Below are positions 48,437 through 59,844 of a DNA stretch of 64,000 nt, in pieces. The notes beneath the pieces were generated by a model that had not been told where the DNA came from, did no database searches, and saw only the letters and a list, made by a program, of their open reading frames with translations. The stretch is taken from assembly GCF_000757825.1 (NCBI RefSeq), contig NZ_CP009451.1:2914001-2978000 (forward strand), given 5' to 3'. This DNA is from Cedecea neteri (GTDB lineage Bacteria > Pseudomonadota > Gammaproteobacteria > Enterobacterales > Enterobacteriaceae). The translations under genes were made by a program, and so were the position numbers. How positions within the stretch are numbered: position 1 is the first letter of the stretch; each line of letters begins with the position of its first letter.

Positions 48437-48674
48437 CTTTTTGCCCTGCAGCCTGTAAAACCAGAGTGTGATTTAAACCGATGCTCAATGAAGAATGCAA
48501 CCGGTGCATTTTGGGAAGCAAGTCACCAAATTTTGATTTAAAACGTTGATAACCGACTGTTTAATATGCTTTGTAACAATTTCGACTAGAATGTATACCA
48601 GAATTGACTGGTTGTATTAGCGCAGTTTTTTAAGAATACACACTCAACTGTTCGAGCCTTTGGGAGTACAAACG

Positions 48675-50740
<2,066 letters not shown>

Positions 50741-50761
50741 GTTGTCGTCAGCCCAATAAAA

Positions 50762-50790
50762 AACGAACCCCGAGAGGTTCGTTTTTTTTT
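50762..50790. terminator. Bidirectional terminator between envZ and pckA
   Basis: AACGAACC-ccgaga-GGTTCGTT followed by nine T on the plus strand; the minus strand reads out into TTTTTTATTG. It can end both convergent transcripts. Confidence 0.93.
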
Positions 50791-50807
50791 CGCCTTAGTT
50801 TTCTGGA

Positions 50808-52427
50808 TTACAGCTTAGGACCGGCTGCTACCAGTGCCGCACCTGCTGGGGTGTCGGTGTACTTCTCAAAGTTTTCCATAAACAGCTTCGCCAGCTGTTC
50901 AGCTTTTTCCTGCCACTGCTCCGGAGAGGCGTAGGTGTTACGCGGATCCAGAATCTGGGGATCAACGCCCGCGAGCGAAGTTGGGATCGCGAGGTTAAAC
51001 ATCGGCAGGGTAAAGGTTTCTGCGTCGTCCAGCGAGCCGTCGAGAATAGCGTCGATGATCGCGCGAGTATCTTTAATCGAGATGCGTTTCCCGGTGCCGT
51101 TCCAGCCGGTATTCACCAGGTAAGCCTGCGCCCCGGAAGCCTGCATACGCTTCACCAGCACTTCTGCATACTGCGTTGGGTGCAGCGACAGGAACGCCGC
51201 GCCAAAGCAGGCGGAGAAGGTTGGCGTTGGCTCGGTCACGCCGCGCTCGGTGCCCGCAAGTTTAGCGGTAAAGCCAGACAGGAAGTGATACTGCGTCTGG
51301 TTTGCGGTGAGGCGTGAAACCGGCGGCAGCACGCCGAAAGCGTCGGCGGTCAGGAAGATAACTTTGGTGGCGTGTCCCGCCTTCGACACCGGCTTAACGA
51401 TGTTGTCGATATGGTAAATCGGGTAGGAAACGCGGGTGTTTTCCGTTTTGGATGCATCATCAAAGTCGATAGTGCCGTCGGCACGGACGGTGACGTTTTC
51501 CAGCAGCGCATCGCGGCGGATGGCGTGATAAATATCCGGCTCTGCTTCTTCCGACAGGCGAATGGTTTTGGCATAGCAGCCGCCTTCGAAGTTGAACACG
51601 CCGTCGTCGTCCCAGCCGTGCTCATCGTCGCCAATCAGGCGGCGTTTTGGGTCGGTGGAAAGCGTTGTTTTACCGGTGCCGGACAGGCCGAAGAACACCG
51701 CCACATCACCTTTTTCACCGACGTTTGCCGAGCAGTGCATGGAAGCGATGCCTTTCAGCGGCAGCAGGTAGTTCATGATGGAGAACATGCCTTTTTTCAT
51801 CTCGCCGCCGTACCAGGTGCCGCCGATAAGCTGCATGCGTTCGGTCAGGTTAAACGCCACGAAGTTTTCGGAGTTCAGGCCCTGTTCTTTCCAGTTCGGG
51901 TTGGTACATTTAGCGCCGTTCATCACCACAAAATCAGGCTCAAAGGTTTCCAGCTCTTCGTCCGTGGGGCGAATAAACATGTTCTTAACGAAGTGAGCCT
52001 GCCAGGCAACTTCGGTAATAAAGCGTACAGAAAGGCGAGTATCGGCGTTGGCGCCGCAGAAGGCGTCGATGATAAACAGGCGCTTGCCGGAAAGCTGCTG
52101 CGTGACCAGGCCTTTCAGATCGTGCCAGGTTTCTTCAGAAAGCGGTTTATTGTCGTTTTTGCCTTTTCCGTTGTCTGACCACCACAGCGTGTCGCGGGTG
52201 GTGTCATCGCGAACGATGTATTTATCTTTTGGAGAGCGGCCGGTGAAGATGCCGGTATCAACGGAAACGGCACCTAAGGTGGTGACCACGCCGCGCTCAA
52301 AACCTTCCAGTTTTGGGTCGAGCTCTTCGCGGTAGAGGGTATCGTAATCGGGGTTATAGACGACTTCGCTGACGTCATGAATGCCATAAGCCTTGAGATC
52401 TTGCGGGGTTATGCCTTTAACTCGCAT
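50808..52427 (-). CDS. pckA: Phosphoenolpyruvate carboxykinase (ATP)
   Basis: Converts oxaloacetate and ATP to phosphoenolpyruvate and CO2, the first committed step of gluconeogenesis. 539 residues. The P-loop is [14 protein letters not shown]; the adjacent kinase-2 motif [13 protein letters not shown] and the [11 protein letters not shown] lysine region of the active site are present, with R65-type SPKDKYIV near the N-terminus. Divergent from the small ORF and yhgE. Expected to be under catabolite control, but I did not place a convincing CRP site. Confidence 0.97.
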   Translation of the reverse strand: MRVKGITPQDLKAYGIHDVSEVVYNPDYDTLYREELDPKLEGFERGVVTTLGAVSVDTGIFTGRSPKDKYIVRDDTTRDTLWWSDNGKGKNDNKPLSEETWHDLKGLVTQQLSGKRLFIIDAFCGANADTRLSVRFITEVAWQAHFVKNMFIRPTDEELETFEPDFVVMNGAKCTNPNWKEQGLNSENFVAFNLTERMQLIGGTWYGGEMKKGMFSIMNYLLPLKGIASMHCSANVGEKGDVAVFFGLSGTGKTTLSTDPKRRLIGDDEHGWDDDGVFNFEGGCYAKTIRLSEEAEPDIYHAIRRDALLENVTVRADGTIDFDDASKTENTRVSYPIYHIDNIVKPVSKAGHATKVIFLTADAFGVLPPVSRLTANQTQYHFLSGFTAKLAGTERGVTEPTPTFSACFGAAFLSLHPTQYAEVLVKRMQASGAQAYLVNTGWNGTGKRISIKDTRAIIDAILDGSLDDAETFTLPMFNLAIPTSLAGVDPQILDPRNTYASPEQWQEKAEQLAKLFMENFEKYTDTPAGAALVAAGPKL

Positions 52428-52642
52428 TTCACTGCTCCTTAGCCAATTTATACTGCCTGATATTGTAGGGTTGTTTAGGGGGGGTAACCGCGACCACTAT
52501 CATAAATTTACTCGCCTGCTTAAATTTACAGGGGAAATGCTTAGGGGATGCCGCAGCGGGGGCAGAGTATGGCAGGAATTCACGGGCTCTCGGGGAAAAT
52601 ATGGCGAATATGTTAACAATTAGGATAAAAACGGAGAACTTT

Positions 52643-52735
52643 GTGAATGAACGCGCTCTCATACGCAACGCGATGAAACAAGACCGTCATTTGCAGGTCG
52701 CAGCCTGCCGTTACACTCAGTCAAAAATCAGCTAA
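52643..52735 (+). CDS. Possible small protein or leader peptide upstream of yhgE
   Basis: A 30-codon ORF with a GTG start, preceded by the strong Shine-Dalgarno GGAGAA at 6-7 base spacing. It would encode VNERALIRNAMKQ... and end in QSKIS, basic and without a membrane segment. Its stop (52733-52735) directly abuts the AAGGG that serves yhgE, so translation could be coupled. The rest of the 320-base pckA-yhgE gap shows no other gene. I recognise no homologue, so the call rests on the ribosome-binding site and layout only. Confidence 0.35.
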   Translation: MNERALIRNAMKQDRHLQVAACRYTQSKIS

Positions 52736-52750
52736 TAAGGGATGACTACC

Positions 52751-54499
52751 ATGTTCGTGTCCGAACCGTTACCAAAGGCAACCCGCTGGGGCATTTTGCT
52801 GGTGGGGTTTCTTTTAGGCGTGGTGCTGTACCTCACCGAGGGAAATCGAGGCAGCGTCATCTGGCTGCAGGGAGATAGCCAGGCCCTGTACCTTCGTTCT
52901 CTTTCCGTGGTGTTCGCAACGACGCTGGCGCTTATCGCTGTACGTTTTAATGGCCTACGGTTCTGGGGGCTGGCGCTTATCCCGCTGCCGGTGGTGGCGC
53001 TGATGAGCGGCTGGGTTAACTGGACGACTCAGGGATTGGAGAGTTGGGATCGTCACGATATTGTGCTGGGGTACCAGTGCTCGCTGGCTGCGATGCTCTT
53101 TTTAGCCTTGCCGTGGCTGCAGGGACGTCTGCGTTCGAGCGGCGGCTGGGGAGGCTGGCAGGCATTTTACGGCCAGCTCTGGCGTAACGGCATTACGCTG
53201 CTGCTGACCGGGCTGCTGGTGCTCTTTTTCTGGGGCGTGCTGGCGCTGTGGGCCGGGTTATTCAAGCTGGTGGATATCACCTTCTTCGACACGCTGTTCT
53301 TTAGTTCTTCGGCCTTTGCCTGGATTGCGACCTGTACGGCGGCGGCGCTCGCCGTGACGCTTTGTCGCGACCAGACGCGGGCGATTAACGCGGTAAAACA
53401 CTTCTTCAGCGTCTTTGCGACCGGCCTTTTGCCGCTGCTGTCGCTGATCTCGCTGATGTTTTTGGCGACGCTGCCGGTGGTTGGCCTCGGGTCTATTTCA
53501 CAGCATGTGTCCTGCAATGCGTTGCTCAACACCCTCACGCTGATGGTGATGATCGCCGCCGCGGTGGCCTGGCATCCGGAAAGAGAGACCCGGCCTTATC
53601 CAGCCTTGCTGGACGGGGCGATTAAGCTGACGTTGCTGCTGTCTCCTGTTTACGCCCTGCTGGCGAGCTATGCGCTGTGGCTACGTGTTTCGTCGTACGG
53701 CTGGACGCCATCGCGTGTTTATGCCGCGCTTATCACTCTGACGGTGCTGGTCTGGGCCTTCGGCTACGCGGTAACGTTAATTCGTCAGCATCGGGAGGCC
53801 GTTTTACAGCCGGGATGTATCAATCGTGCGGTGCTTTTACTGGCTCTGTTCCTGCTAGTTGCCGTCAATTCCCCACTTTTAGACCCTTACCGCATCAGCG
53901 TGAATAACCAGATGGCGCGCTATCATAGCGGTGTTCTGAAGCCAGAAAAGATGAGTCTGACGATGCTGCAGTCGTCCGGTAGACGTGGCTATGACGCGAT
54001 GCGAGAACTGCAAAAAGATCCGGCATTTGTTGCCAGCCCGGAACGTAAAAAGCAGCTCGCAATGCTGCTTAGCGACAGAAAATCGGGCGGGGCTGTGACG
54101 AAGAAACTTACCGTTGAGTCGCTGCGTCAGCGCATCGTGCTGGCGGATAAAGATCGCGTGCCGGAAAACGCGTGGTGGCAGGCGATGGTAAAAGACGAAA
54201 GCTATCAGGCTCGGGAGTGCCTGGACGATGAGGATAAATGCCTGCTGGTCGGGATGGATCTGAACGGTGATGGTCAGGATGAATGGCTGCTGTGCCAGCC
54301 GGAAATGAACTACTGCAAGGTTTACGGAAAAATGGGCGACAGCTGGAAGGATATCGGGCAAGCCCGGGATCTGGATAAAAACCAGATGATGGCCGCGTTA
54401 AAGCAGGCGGCTTCCGAAGGCAAGCTCACGGCCGCACCTAAGGTATGGCAGGACGTGATGGTTCAGGGACAGCGGATCAAAGTCGATTATTATCGCTAA
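52751..54499 (+). CDS. yhgE: YhgE, DUF4153 inner-membrane protein
   Basis: Multi-pass membrane protein of unknown function. From 52751 it has 582 residues. About ten hydrophobic segments fill residues 15-375 (for example LLVGFLLGVVLYL and AVLLLALFLLVAV), followed by a soluble C-terminal region of about 200 residues that contains an EF-hand-like DLNGDGQDEWL stretch. Start chosen at 52751 because AAGGG then sits 9 bases upstream; the ATG at 52742 lies almost on top of that site. Convergent with hslO across a terminator. Confidence 0.88.
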   Translation: MFVSEPLPKATRWGILLVGFLLGVVLYLTEGNRGSVIWLQGDSQALYLRSLSVVFATTLALIAVRFNGLRFWGLALIPLPVVALMSGWVNWTTQGLESWDRHDIVLGYQCSLAAMLFLALPWLQGRLRSSGGWGGWQAFYGQLWRNGITLLLTGLLVLFFWGVLALWAGLFKLVDITFFDTLFFSSSAFAWIATCTAAALAVTLCRDQTRAINAVKHFFSVFATGLLPLLSLISLMFLATLPVVGLGSISQHVSCNALLNTLTLMVMIAAAVAWHPERETRPYPALLDGAIKLTLLLSPVYALLASYALWLRVSSYGWTPSRVYAALITLTVLVWAFGYAVTLIRQHREAVLQPGCINRAVLLLALFLLVAVNSPLLDPYRISVNNQMARYHSGVLKPEKMSLTMLQSSGRRGYDAMRELQKDPAFVASPERKKQLAMLLSDRKSGGAVTKKLTVESLRQRIVLADKDRVPENAWWQAMVKDESYQARECLDDEDKCLLVGMDLNGDGQDEWLLCQPEMNYCKVYGKMGDSWKDIGQARDLDKNQMMAALKQAASEGKLTAAPKVWQDVMVQGQRIKVDYYR

Positions 54500-54527
54500 A
54501 AAAAACGCCTCCGATTAGGAGGCGTTT
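54498..54527. terminator. Terminator between yhgE and hslO
   Basis: Perfect stem AAACGCCTCC-gatta-GGAGGCGTTT beginning at the yhgE stop. On the minus strand the stem is followed by eight T in all, so it is a strong hslO terminator, and it can also act for yhgE. Confidence 0.9.
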
Positions 54528-54534
54528 CAGCTAA

Positions 54535-55419
54535 TTAGTGAACCTGTGGATCTGCCGGTGAGGCATTGTTGCGGATTGCCGCTATGTCCATTGAATCAAA
54601 TACATAGTGGCTGCCGCAGTAATCACAGTTCATGTCGATTTCGTTGTCTTCCGCCAGAATGCTGTCGATTTCTTCATCCGGCAGCGTGCGCAGCGCATCG
54701 GCACAGCGTTCGCGGGAGCAGGTGCACTTGAACTCTACGTCCTGCGGATCGTACAGCGTGACTTCTTCTTCGTGGTAAAGGCGCCATAACACATCGTTCG
54801 CCGGCAGCGTCAGCAGCTCTTCTGCCTTGATAGTTTCGGTCAGCGTGGCCAGATGGTTGAAGTCGTCGGTCTCGGCGTTTTGCGCCGGGAGAACCTGCAG
54901 CAGCATGCCGCCTGCCGCCGCTTTACCTTCCACTTCACCGGTACGAATAAACAGGCGAGTTGGCAACTGCTCGGAACGCATGAAGTAATCTTCCAGGCAG
55001 GCGGCCAGGGTATCCCCCTCCAGCCCGACCACGCCCTGATAGCGCTCGCCTTCGCTTGGGCTAATGGTGATAACCAAATAGCCGTTGCCGACCAGGTCTT
55101 TTAACGCCGCATCAGCCGGAATCTCACCCTGGACGCGAGCTACGCCGCGCATTTGCTGTTTGTTGTTCCCGTTGATCACGGCCAACGTCATTGGGCCATC
55201 GCCCTGAAGCTGAACGGTGATGTCACCGTCAAACTTCAGCGTGGCGGTCAGCAGGCTGGTGGCAACCAGCAGCTCGCCGAGGATATTTTTGACTGGCTGC
55301 GGGTAGTCATGATTTTCCATGATCTGCTGCCAGGTTTCAGAAACCGTCACCAGCTCGCCGCGAACGGCGTAGTTTTCAAACAGATAGCGGTGTAGTTGGT
55401 CGTGTTGAGTCATCGTCAT
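54535..55419 (-). CDS. hslO: HslO (Hsp33), redox-regulated chaperone
   Basis: Holdase chaperone activated by oxidation and unfolding. 294 residues. The C-terminal zinc-binding redox switch has the four cysteines in [10 protein letters not shown] and [12 protein letters not shown], in the C-X-C ... C-X2-C arrangement of the family; an additional Cys (RERC) precedes. The N-terminal domain starts with [17 protein letters not shown]. Co-directional with hslR, 21 bases apart; in E. coli both are heat-shock genes. Confidence 0.97.
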   Translation of the reverse strand: MTMTQHDQLHRYLFENYAVRGELVTVSETWQQIMENHDYPQPVKNILGELLVATSLLTATLKFDGDITVQLQGDGPMTLAVINGNNKQQMRGVARVQGEIPADAALKDLVGNGYLVITISPSEGERYQGVVGLEGDTLAACLEDYFMRSEQLPTRLFIRTGEVEGKAAAGGMLLQVLPAQNAETDDFNHLATLTETIKAEELLTLPANDVLWRLYHEEEVTLYDPQDVEFKCTCSRERCADALRTLPDEEIDSILAEDNEIDMNCDYCGSHYVFDSMDIAAIRNNASPADPQVH

Positions 55420-55440
55420 CTCTCTTGCTGGTAGGCGGAT

Positions 55441-55842
55441 TTACGCTTCGCCACCGTGTTTAAATTTCATCAAATCTCGCCGCTCTTTTTTATCCGGGCG
55501 GCGATCGGGGTGGGGCATGGTTAGCGCGTTCATTTTGCGTGCCAGCGCCACTTTTTCCCGCTTGGCGATACTTTCCGCCGTTTCTTCATAAAGCTGAGTG
55601 GCTTCCGTGGCCGGCCTGCGCTGCCCGGTAATCGCGAGTACGTTAACGGTGCGTTCGTCATTGCCCTGACGTAGCGTGAGAACCGCGTTCAGCTCAACCA
55701 GCTTACTGGGTTTGCTACGCTGGCCGTTGTAGTGCACTTTTCCGCCTTCAATCATTTCCCGCGCCATGGCCCGGGTTTTGTAAAAGCGTGCGGCCCACAG
55801 CCATTTATCCAGGCGTACGCCTTCGGCTGCTTTTTCTTTCAT
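55441..55842 (-). CDS. hslR: HslR (Hsp15), ribosome-associated heat-shock protein
   Basis: Binds free 50S subunits that carry nascent chains and helps recycle them. 133 residues. An N-terminal S4 RNA-binding domain (VRLDKWLWAARFYKTRAMAR, with GGKVHYNGQRSKPSK) is followed by a basic C-terminal tail (HPDRRPDKKERRDLMKFKHG). Between yrfG and hslO on the same strand with short gaps, probably one transcription unit. Confidence 0.96.
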   Translation of the reverse strand: MKEKAAEGVRLDKWLWAARFYKTRAMAREMIEGGKVHYNGQRSKPSKLVELNAVLTLRQGNDERTVNVLAITGQRRPATEATQLYEETAESIAKREKVALARKMNALTMPHPDRRPDKKERRDLMKFKHGGEA

Positions 55843-55851
55843 TACGCCTCC

Positions 55852-56523
55852 TTAAACGGAAAGCGACGGGATCAGGCGGCGGTAATCGCTAAGGCCAGGG
55901 TGGCGCTCAAACGTTTTTTCCGCTTCGCCTGAATCCGGGTTGAGGACGCCGAAGCAGTAGCGAATGCCAAACTTCGCTGCGGCATCAAGAATCGCTTCGC
56001 TGTCGTCGATAAATACCGTTCTGGCCGCGTTGAACCCGGTATGTCCGGCTACCGCCTGCCATAAACGCTGATCTTCTTTCGGATAACCAAATGTGTGGGT
56101 AGAAAGCAATAAATCAAGGTGCTTACCCAAACCCGTATGTTCAAGCTTCACCGCCAGATTGTGCGGGTGCGCGTTGGTGAGCAGAATACGGCGCTTGCCG
56201 CTGGCTTTTGCTGCCTCAAGAAACGGCACAGTATCTTCACGTAGCGCGGCTTTTGGCCCCTGCTCGGTGGTCATCGCACAGATATCCAGCCCGAGGCGCT
56301 CGCTCCAGTAATCGAGACAGTACCAGTTTAGCGTATGCTGCACGGCGTGGTATTCGCGAGAAATCAGTTGATGTGCTTCCTGCAGCGGAATGCCGCGCTG
56401 GAGGCTAATGGTTTCCGGTACCAGCTTTTTCCAGAAATGGTTATCAAAGGCCAGGTCCAACAGGGTCCCGTCCATATCCAGCAGCAGGGTGTCAACGTCC
56501 TGCCAGGCGATAGCACCAGACAT
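55852..56523 (-). CDS. yrfG: YrfG, GMP/IMP nucleotidase of the HAD superfamily
   Basis: HAD-like hydrolase of 223 residues; the E. coli homologue dephosphorylates GMP and IMP. Motif I is LLLDMDGTLLDLAFD with the two catalytic Asp, motif II ILLTNAHPHN, motif III around YPKEDQRLW and motif IV VFIDDSEAILDAA. The start at 56523 gives MSGAIAWQDVDTLLLD; an in-frame upstream ATG at 56568 is less consistent with the family. Nine bases upstream of hslR. Confidence 0.94.
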   Translation of the reverse strand: MSGAIAWQDVDTLLLDMDGTLLDLAFDNHFWKKLVPETISLQRGIPLQEAHQLISREYHAVQHTLNWYCLDYWSERLGLDICAMTTEQGPKAALREDTVPFLEAAKASGKRRILLTNAHPHNLAVKLEHTGLGKHLDLLLSTHTFGYPKEDQRLWQAVAGHTGFNAARTVFIDDSEAILDAAAKFGIRYCFGVLNPDSGEAEKTFERHPGLSDYRRLIPSLSV

Positions 56524-56598
56524 AGCTTTAGTCTCGATTGAGGGAAAAATAGCGTACCAGGGTAGCACAACCCGGTACGCAAAGTTTACCCGTAACGG

Positions 56599-58734
56599 CT
56601 ACCTCAGCGGTGAAGGCGGGGTCAGCGTGGGATTGAGGCAGCTGTCGTAGTAACGCTGAATTTCGGCCAGCCTCGTGCTGGCACGACGATAGCGGATGAC
56701 GGCCAGAACGCCGTTTATCGCAGCACAGACCAGCATCGCAATGAGCATCAGAGAAATGCTGATGTAGCTCCACAGGCTATGCGTATCGGAGATTCGGTGC
56801 AGCGTGACGTGCTGGGTTCCGTTGGCGTCGGTATAAATACCGGTAATGATCCCTTCGGCGTGGAACGGCGTTTGCAGCAGCATTTCTGCCAGCCGCTGGA
56901 ATTCGGTCCACTGCTCCTGAGCCGGGAAGTCATACAGCGACATTGGCGGCAGCGGCTGATCCACGAGATCGCCGCCTTCATCATTGATAATGACATAGCC
57001 TCCGGGGGCTGGGCTGTTCAGCGACTGTGCGGCGCGCGCGGTTTCACGAATAAAGAAAGGTGCGGTTGAGGTGGCCACGAGGTTATCCAGCGACTCGGCG
57101 CTAACCGGCCGTAGCAGGACATTTACCCCGGTCAGTTTTCCTGAATCGGCACGTTTGATGAGCGAATCCCAGTCTTTGGTATTGCCCAGGTTCACCAGGG
57201 CATTTTTAAGGCGAACGCACTCTTCTTCTGCGGTACACAGCGCCTGAGTTTTTTTCACAATCCCGGCAAAATCATCCAGCAAAACCATGCCTGATTTCTG
57301 GATGGCATCGGCCAGCTGCGGGTTCACTTTACTGTCGCCCTCACCCCCCTGAGGATGCAGTTGCCCGCTGACTGCCCTGGTCAGGGCTACCGCTTTGTCC
57401 ATGATTTCAGACTCCGGCAGCGGCAGAGGGCGAGCGGTATTCCAGATTATTTGTGAGCAGTCGAACGGCGTGAACGGGAAGCTTTGGCGAGCGTTATAGC
57501 TGCCGGGGGTGTGAATATTACACATCCCTGTTCCCTTCACTCTTAGGGTATCGCCCACCTGCAGCTTGTACTTTGCGAGGTCCTGTACGCTGCTCGCTTC
57601 GATGGACTGAGCCCCTTTTAGCCACGAGGCGCTAAGTTTGATGGGCATTTCCAGCGGAACCCAAATAGTCATCATCAGCAGGACAAGCAGCGCACCGGCG
57701 GAAATTAACAGGTTACGCACCCAGTGCTGAAGCGGGAAGTTACGCACTTCGTCATGCAGCGAAAGGAAACGACCCTGGCGCACCACATGGCGGTCGAGAT
57801 AGATATCAATGTCGGTTTTCTGGCCCAGGTCCTGGGTCACAAACGGCTGCCAGTGCGGCGGATAAATCAGGTCGATAATGCCGAGCGAGATATTGTTCAT
57901 CTGCTCCTGGTTTGATTCGCCGAACAGCCCCCAGCGCTTAGGCGTGCCGCGCAGGCAGTGGATTTCGCGCAATGCCGTTTTTGCCGGCGGCGCAAAAAGC
58001 CCCCACAGCCCGGCGGCAATCAGCAGAACGGCACCGCCAAGCAGCCATGGCAGAAACACCGGAGGCGTAACCAGGCTCAGGAAGAGCATGATAAACGCGA
58101 TGCAGATAAGCGCCGCTTCGCGCACGCCGTCCGGGCGGCTCAGGGAATATTCTTCCTGCGTTTCCTGGCGGATATTCAGCAGCTCTATCTGTTCACTTTC
58201 TTCACCACGGATCGACGCCTGGGTGCCGGAATAACCCTCGATGGCGTACTGCTGCGTGTCCAGCGTATCGTTTTGTAGGGTATTACCGTTGAGCGAAATC
58301 ACCAGCGGGATGCTGCTCGTGCGGATAAGCTCCACGTCGTTATCGTTGGTGATGAACTGTTCCCAGAAAGGCGGCAGATGGACTTCAACAGAATCGAGGT
58401 AATAGCGCCATTTATTGGCGTCATCGGCAGAGAGGCCGTAGCGGGTTATCGACCGGGTCAGAGAAATAACCGTATTGCTTTGCGCCGTCAGCGTCAGCTT
58501 GGGCAGCGGATTGCTTGCGCCAGAAGGGCCGATCAGCTCCTGAGAGCGTGAATAGCGCTCGAGATAATTTTCGACGGCTACGCGTTCTTCCGGAGTCAGC
58601 TTGCGCGTTGTTGAACCGGAGAATGAACGATCGTGCGAAACCCGGGCTCGCAGCCGCAGGCTTCGCCAAATTAGCCATCCGGCAATCAGCGTGCAGGCCA
58701 GCATAGCAGCTAACAGAAATAATAAGGTGCTCAT
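56599..58734 (-). CDS. igaA: IgaA (YrfF), Rcs phosphorelay repressor at the inner membrane
   Basis: Intracellular growth attenuator family protein that restrains the Rcs envelope-stress system, best known in Salmonella and essential unless rcs is inactive. 711 residues. TM1 at the N-terminus (LLFLLAAMLACTLIAGWLIW), a pair of segments near 205-250, another near 340-360, a large periplasmic domain rich in conserved cysteines (MCNIHT, FDCSQIIW, LCTAEEECVRLKNALVNLG), and a last TM near 655-680. The start at 58734 removes six non-conserved codons. Divergent from nudE. Confidence 0.95.
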   Translation of the reverse strand: MSTLLFLLAAMLACTLIAGWLIWRSLRLRARVSHDRSFSGSTTRKLTPEERVAVENYLERYSRSQELIGPSGASNPLPKLTLTAQSNTVISLTRSITRYGLSADDANKWRYYLDSVEVHLPPFWEQFITNDNDVELIRTSSIPLVISLNGNTLQNDTLDTQQYAIEGYSGTQASIRGEESEQIELLNIRQETQEEYSLSRPDGVREAALICIAFIMLFLSLVTPPVFLPWLLGGAVLLIAAGLWGLFAPPAKTALREIHCLRGTPKRWGLFGESNQEQMNNISLGIIDLIYPPHWQPFVTQDLGQKTDIDIYLDRHVVRQGRFLSLHDEVRNFPLQHWVRNLLISAGALLVLLMMTIWVPLEMPIKLSASWLKGAQSIEASSVQDLAKYKLQVGDTLRVKGTGMCNIHTPGSYNARQSFPFTPFDCSQIIWNTARPLPLPESEIMDKAVALTRAVSGQLHPQGGEGDSKVNPQLADAIQKSGMVLLDDFAGIVKKTQALCTAEEECVRLKNALVNLGNTKDWDSLIKRADSGKLTGVNVLLRPVSAESLDNLVATSTAPFFIRETARAAQSLNSPAPGGYVIINDEGGDLVDQPLPPMSLYDFPAQEQWTEFQRLAEMLLQTPFHAEGIITGIYTDANGTQHVTLHRISDTHSLWSYISISLMLIAMLVCAAINGVLAVIRYRRASTRLAEIQRYYDSCLNPTLTPPSPLR

Positions 58735-59017
58735 GCTTTCCCCATCAAACAATCGTCTTTTTCATCAAGCTCGGCAAAAGGTCGGCCTTTCAAAAATTTT
58801 AGAGATCAGAAGTCATTATCGGCAGGTAAAGGCACAAACTTGAGCTTTTTTTAGGGCGACCAACCTGCAGTAACACAATGTTAGCAAAGCGACTTCGACT
58901 GAAATACAAGTAAATTCCTATTCAATACTACCCGTCTTGACAGGGGGGCGCATTACGTGTTTTGGAAAAACATACGTTACAAAAATGTAAATAATAGCCA
59001 ATGCTCGTTGCACGATA

Positions 59018-59035
59018 TGTGCGGCATGCCGCACA
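59018..59035. promoter_or_regulatory. Perfect 18-base palindrome upstream of nudE
   Basis: TGTGCGGCA-TGCCGCACA lies 34 bases before the nudE start in the 335-base igaA-nudE gap. It could be an operator or an mRNA hairpin in the nudE leader. A TTGACA at 58936-58941 is a possible -35 element. Nothing else in this gap looks like a gene. Confidence 0.5.
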
Positions 59036-59069
59036 ATAAGTTACCTCTTTCACTGTTGATCCCGGCCAC

Positions 59070-59630
59070 ATGAGCAAATCACTAAAAAAACCAACGATTT
59101 TACATGTCGAAACCGTGGCGCGTTCGCGGTTGTTTAATGTCGAAACGGTGGACCTGGAGTTCAGCAATGGCGTTCGTCGCGTCTATGAACGGATGAAACC
59201 TTCTTCCCGCGAGGCGGTGATGATTGTCCCTATTGTTGATAACCACCTGATCCTAATCCGTGAATACGCCGTCGGCACAGAATCCTATGAACTGGGCTTC
59301 TCCAAAGGGCTGATTGACCCCGGTGAAACCGTGTTCGAGGCCGCCAACCGCGAGCTGAAGGAAGAGGTTGGCTTTGGGGCAAACCAGCTCACGTTTTTGA
59401 AAAAACTGACGATGGCCCCGTCCTATTTTTCCAGCAAAATGAACATCGTGATTGCAGAGGATCTGTATCCCGAGTCGTTGGAAGGGGACGAGCCGGAAGA
59501 GCTGCCGCAGGAGCGATGGTCGCTGGACAAGATGATGGATTTGCTGAATGAAGATGATTTCAGCGAGGCGCGTAACGTCAGTGCGCTTTTCCTTGTTCGG
59601 GAATGGTTAAGACAGCAGGGCAGGCTGTAA
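59070..59630 (+). CDS. nudE: NudE, ADP-ribose and NADH pyrophosphatase (Nudix)
   Basis: Nudix hydrolase that cleaves ADP compounds such as Ap3A, ADP-ribose and NADH. 186 residues. The Nudix box is complete at residues 80-102: G-L-I-D-P-G-E-T followed by RELKEEVGF, with the metal-binding RE..EE pattern. Alone on the plus strand; divergent from igaA and convergent with mrcA across a hairpin cluster. Confidence 0.96.
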   Translation: MSKSLKKPTILHVETVARSRLFNVETVDLEFSNGVRRVYERMKPSSREAVMIVPIVDNHLILIREYAVGTESYELGFSKGLIDPGETVFEAANRELKEEVGFGANQLTFLKKLTMAPSYFSSKMNIVIAEDLYPESLEGDEPEELPQERWSLDKMMDLLNEDDFSEARNVSALFLVREWLRQQGRL

Positions 59631-59651
59631 GCCAAACTGCAAAAGAATTAA

Positions 59652-59828
59652 AAAGGGCCGCTCTATGCGGCCCTTTCATATTGATGACAAACAGCCGAAA
59701 AACGTGGTTTTCGACTGTTTGGGGTAAACCAGAGAATATAATCCATTGTTTTTATTACGTCGGAGTGGAAATTTTTTGAGAACAATGGACTTTGCCGTTA
59801 GTTTCAAAGGGCCGCGATGCGGCCCTTT
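59652..59828. repeat. Cluster of four hairpins between nudE and mrcA
   Basis: Two nearly identical outer hairpins, AAAGGGCCGC-tctat-GCGGCCCTTT (59652-59676) and the same arms with loop gat (59806-59828), enclose a 14-base-arm hairpin at 59688-59721 (CAAACAGCCGAAAA / TTTTCGACTGTTTG) and a longer-range pair TCCATTGTT / AACAATGGA (59742-59789). The outer two can act as terminators for nudE and mrcA. The inner pair are unexplained. Confidence 0.8.
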
Positions 59829-59844
59829 GCTATTTTGCACAGGA

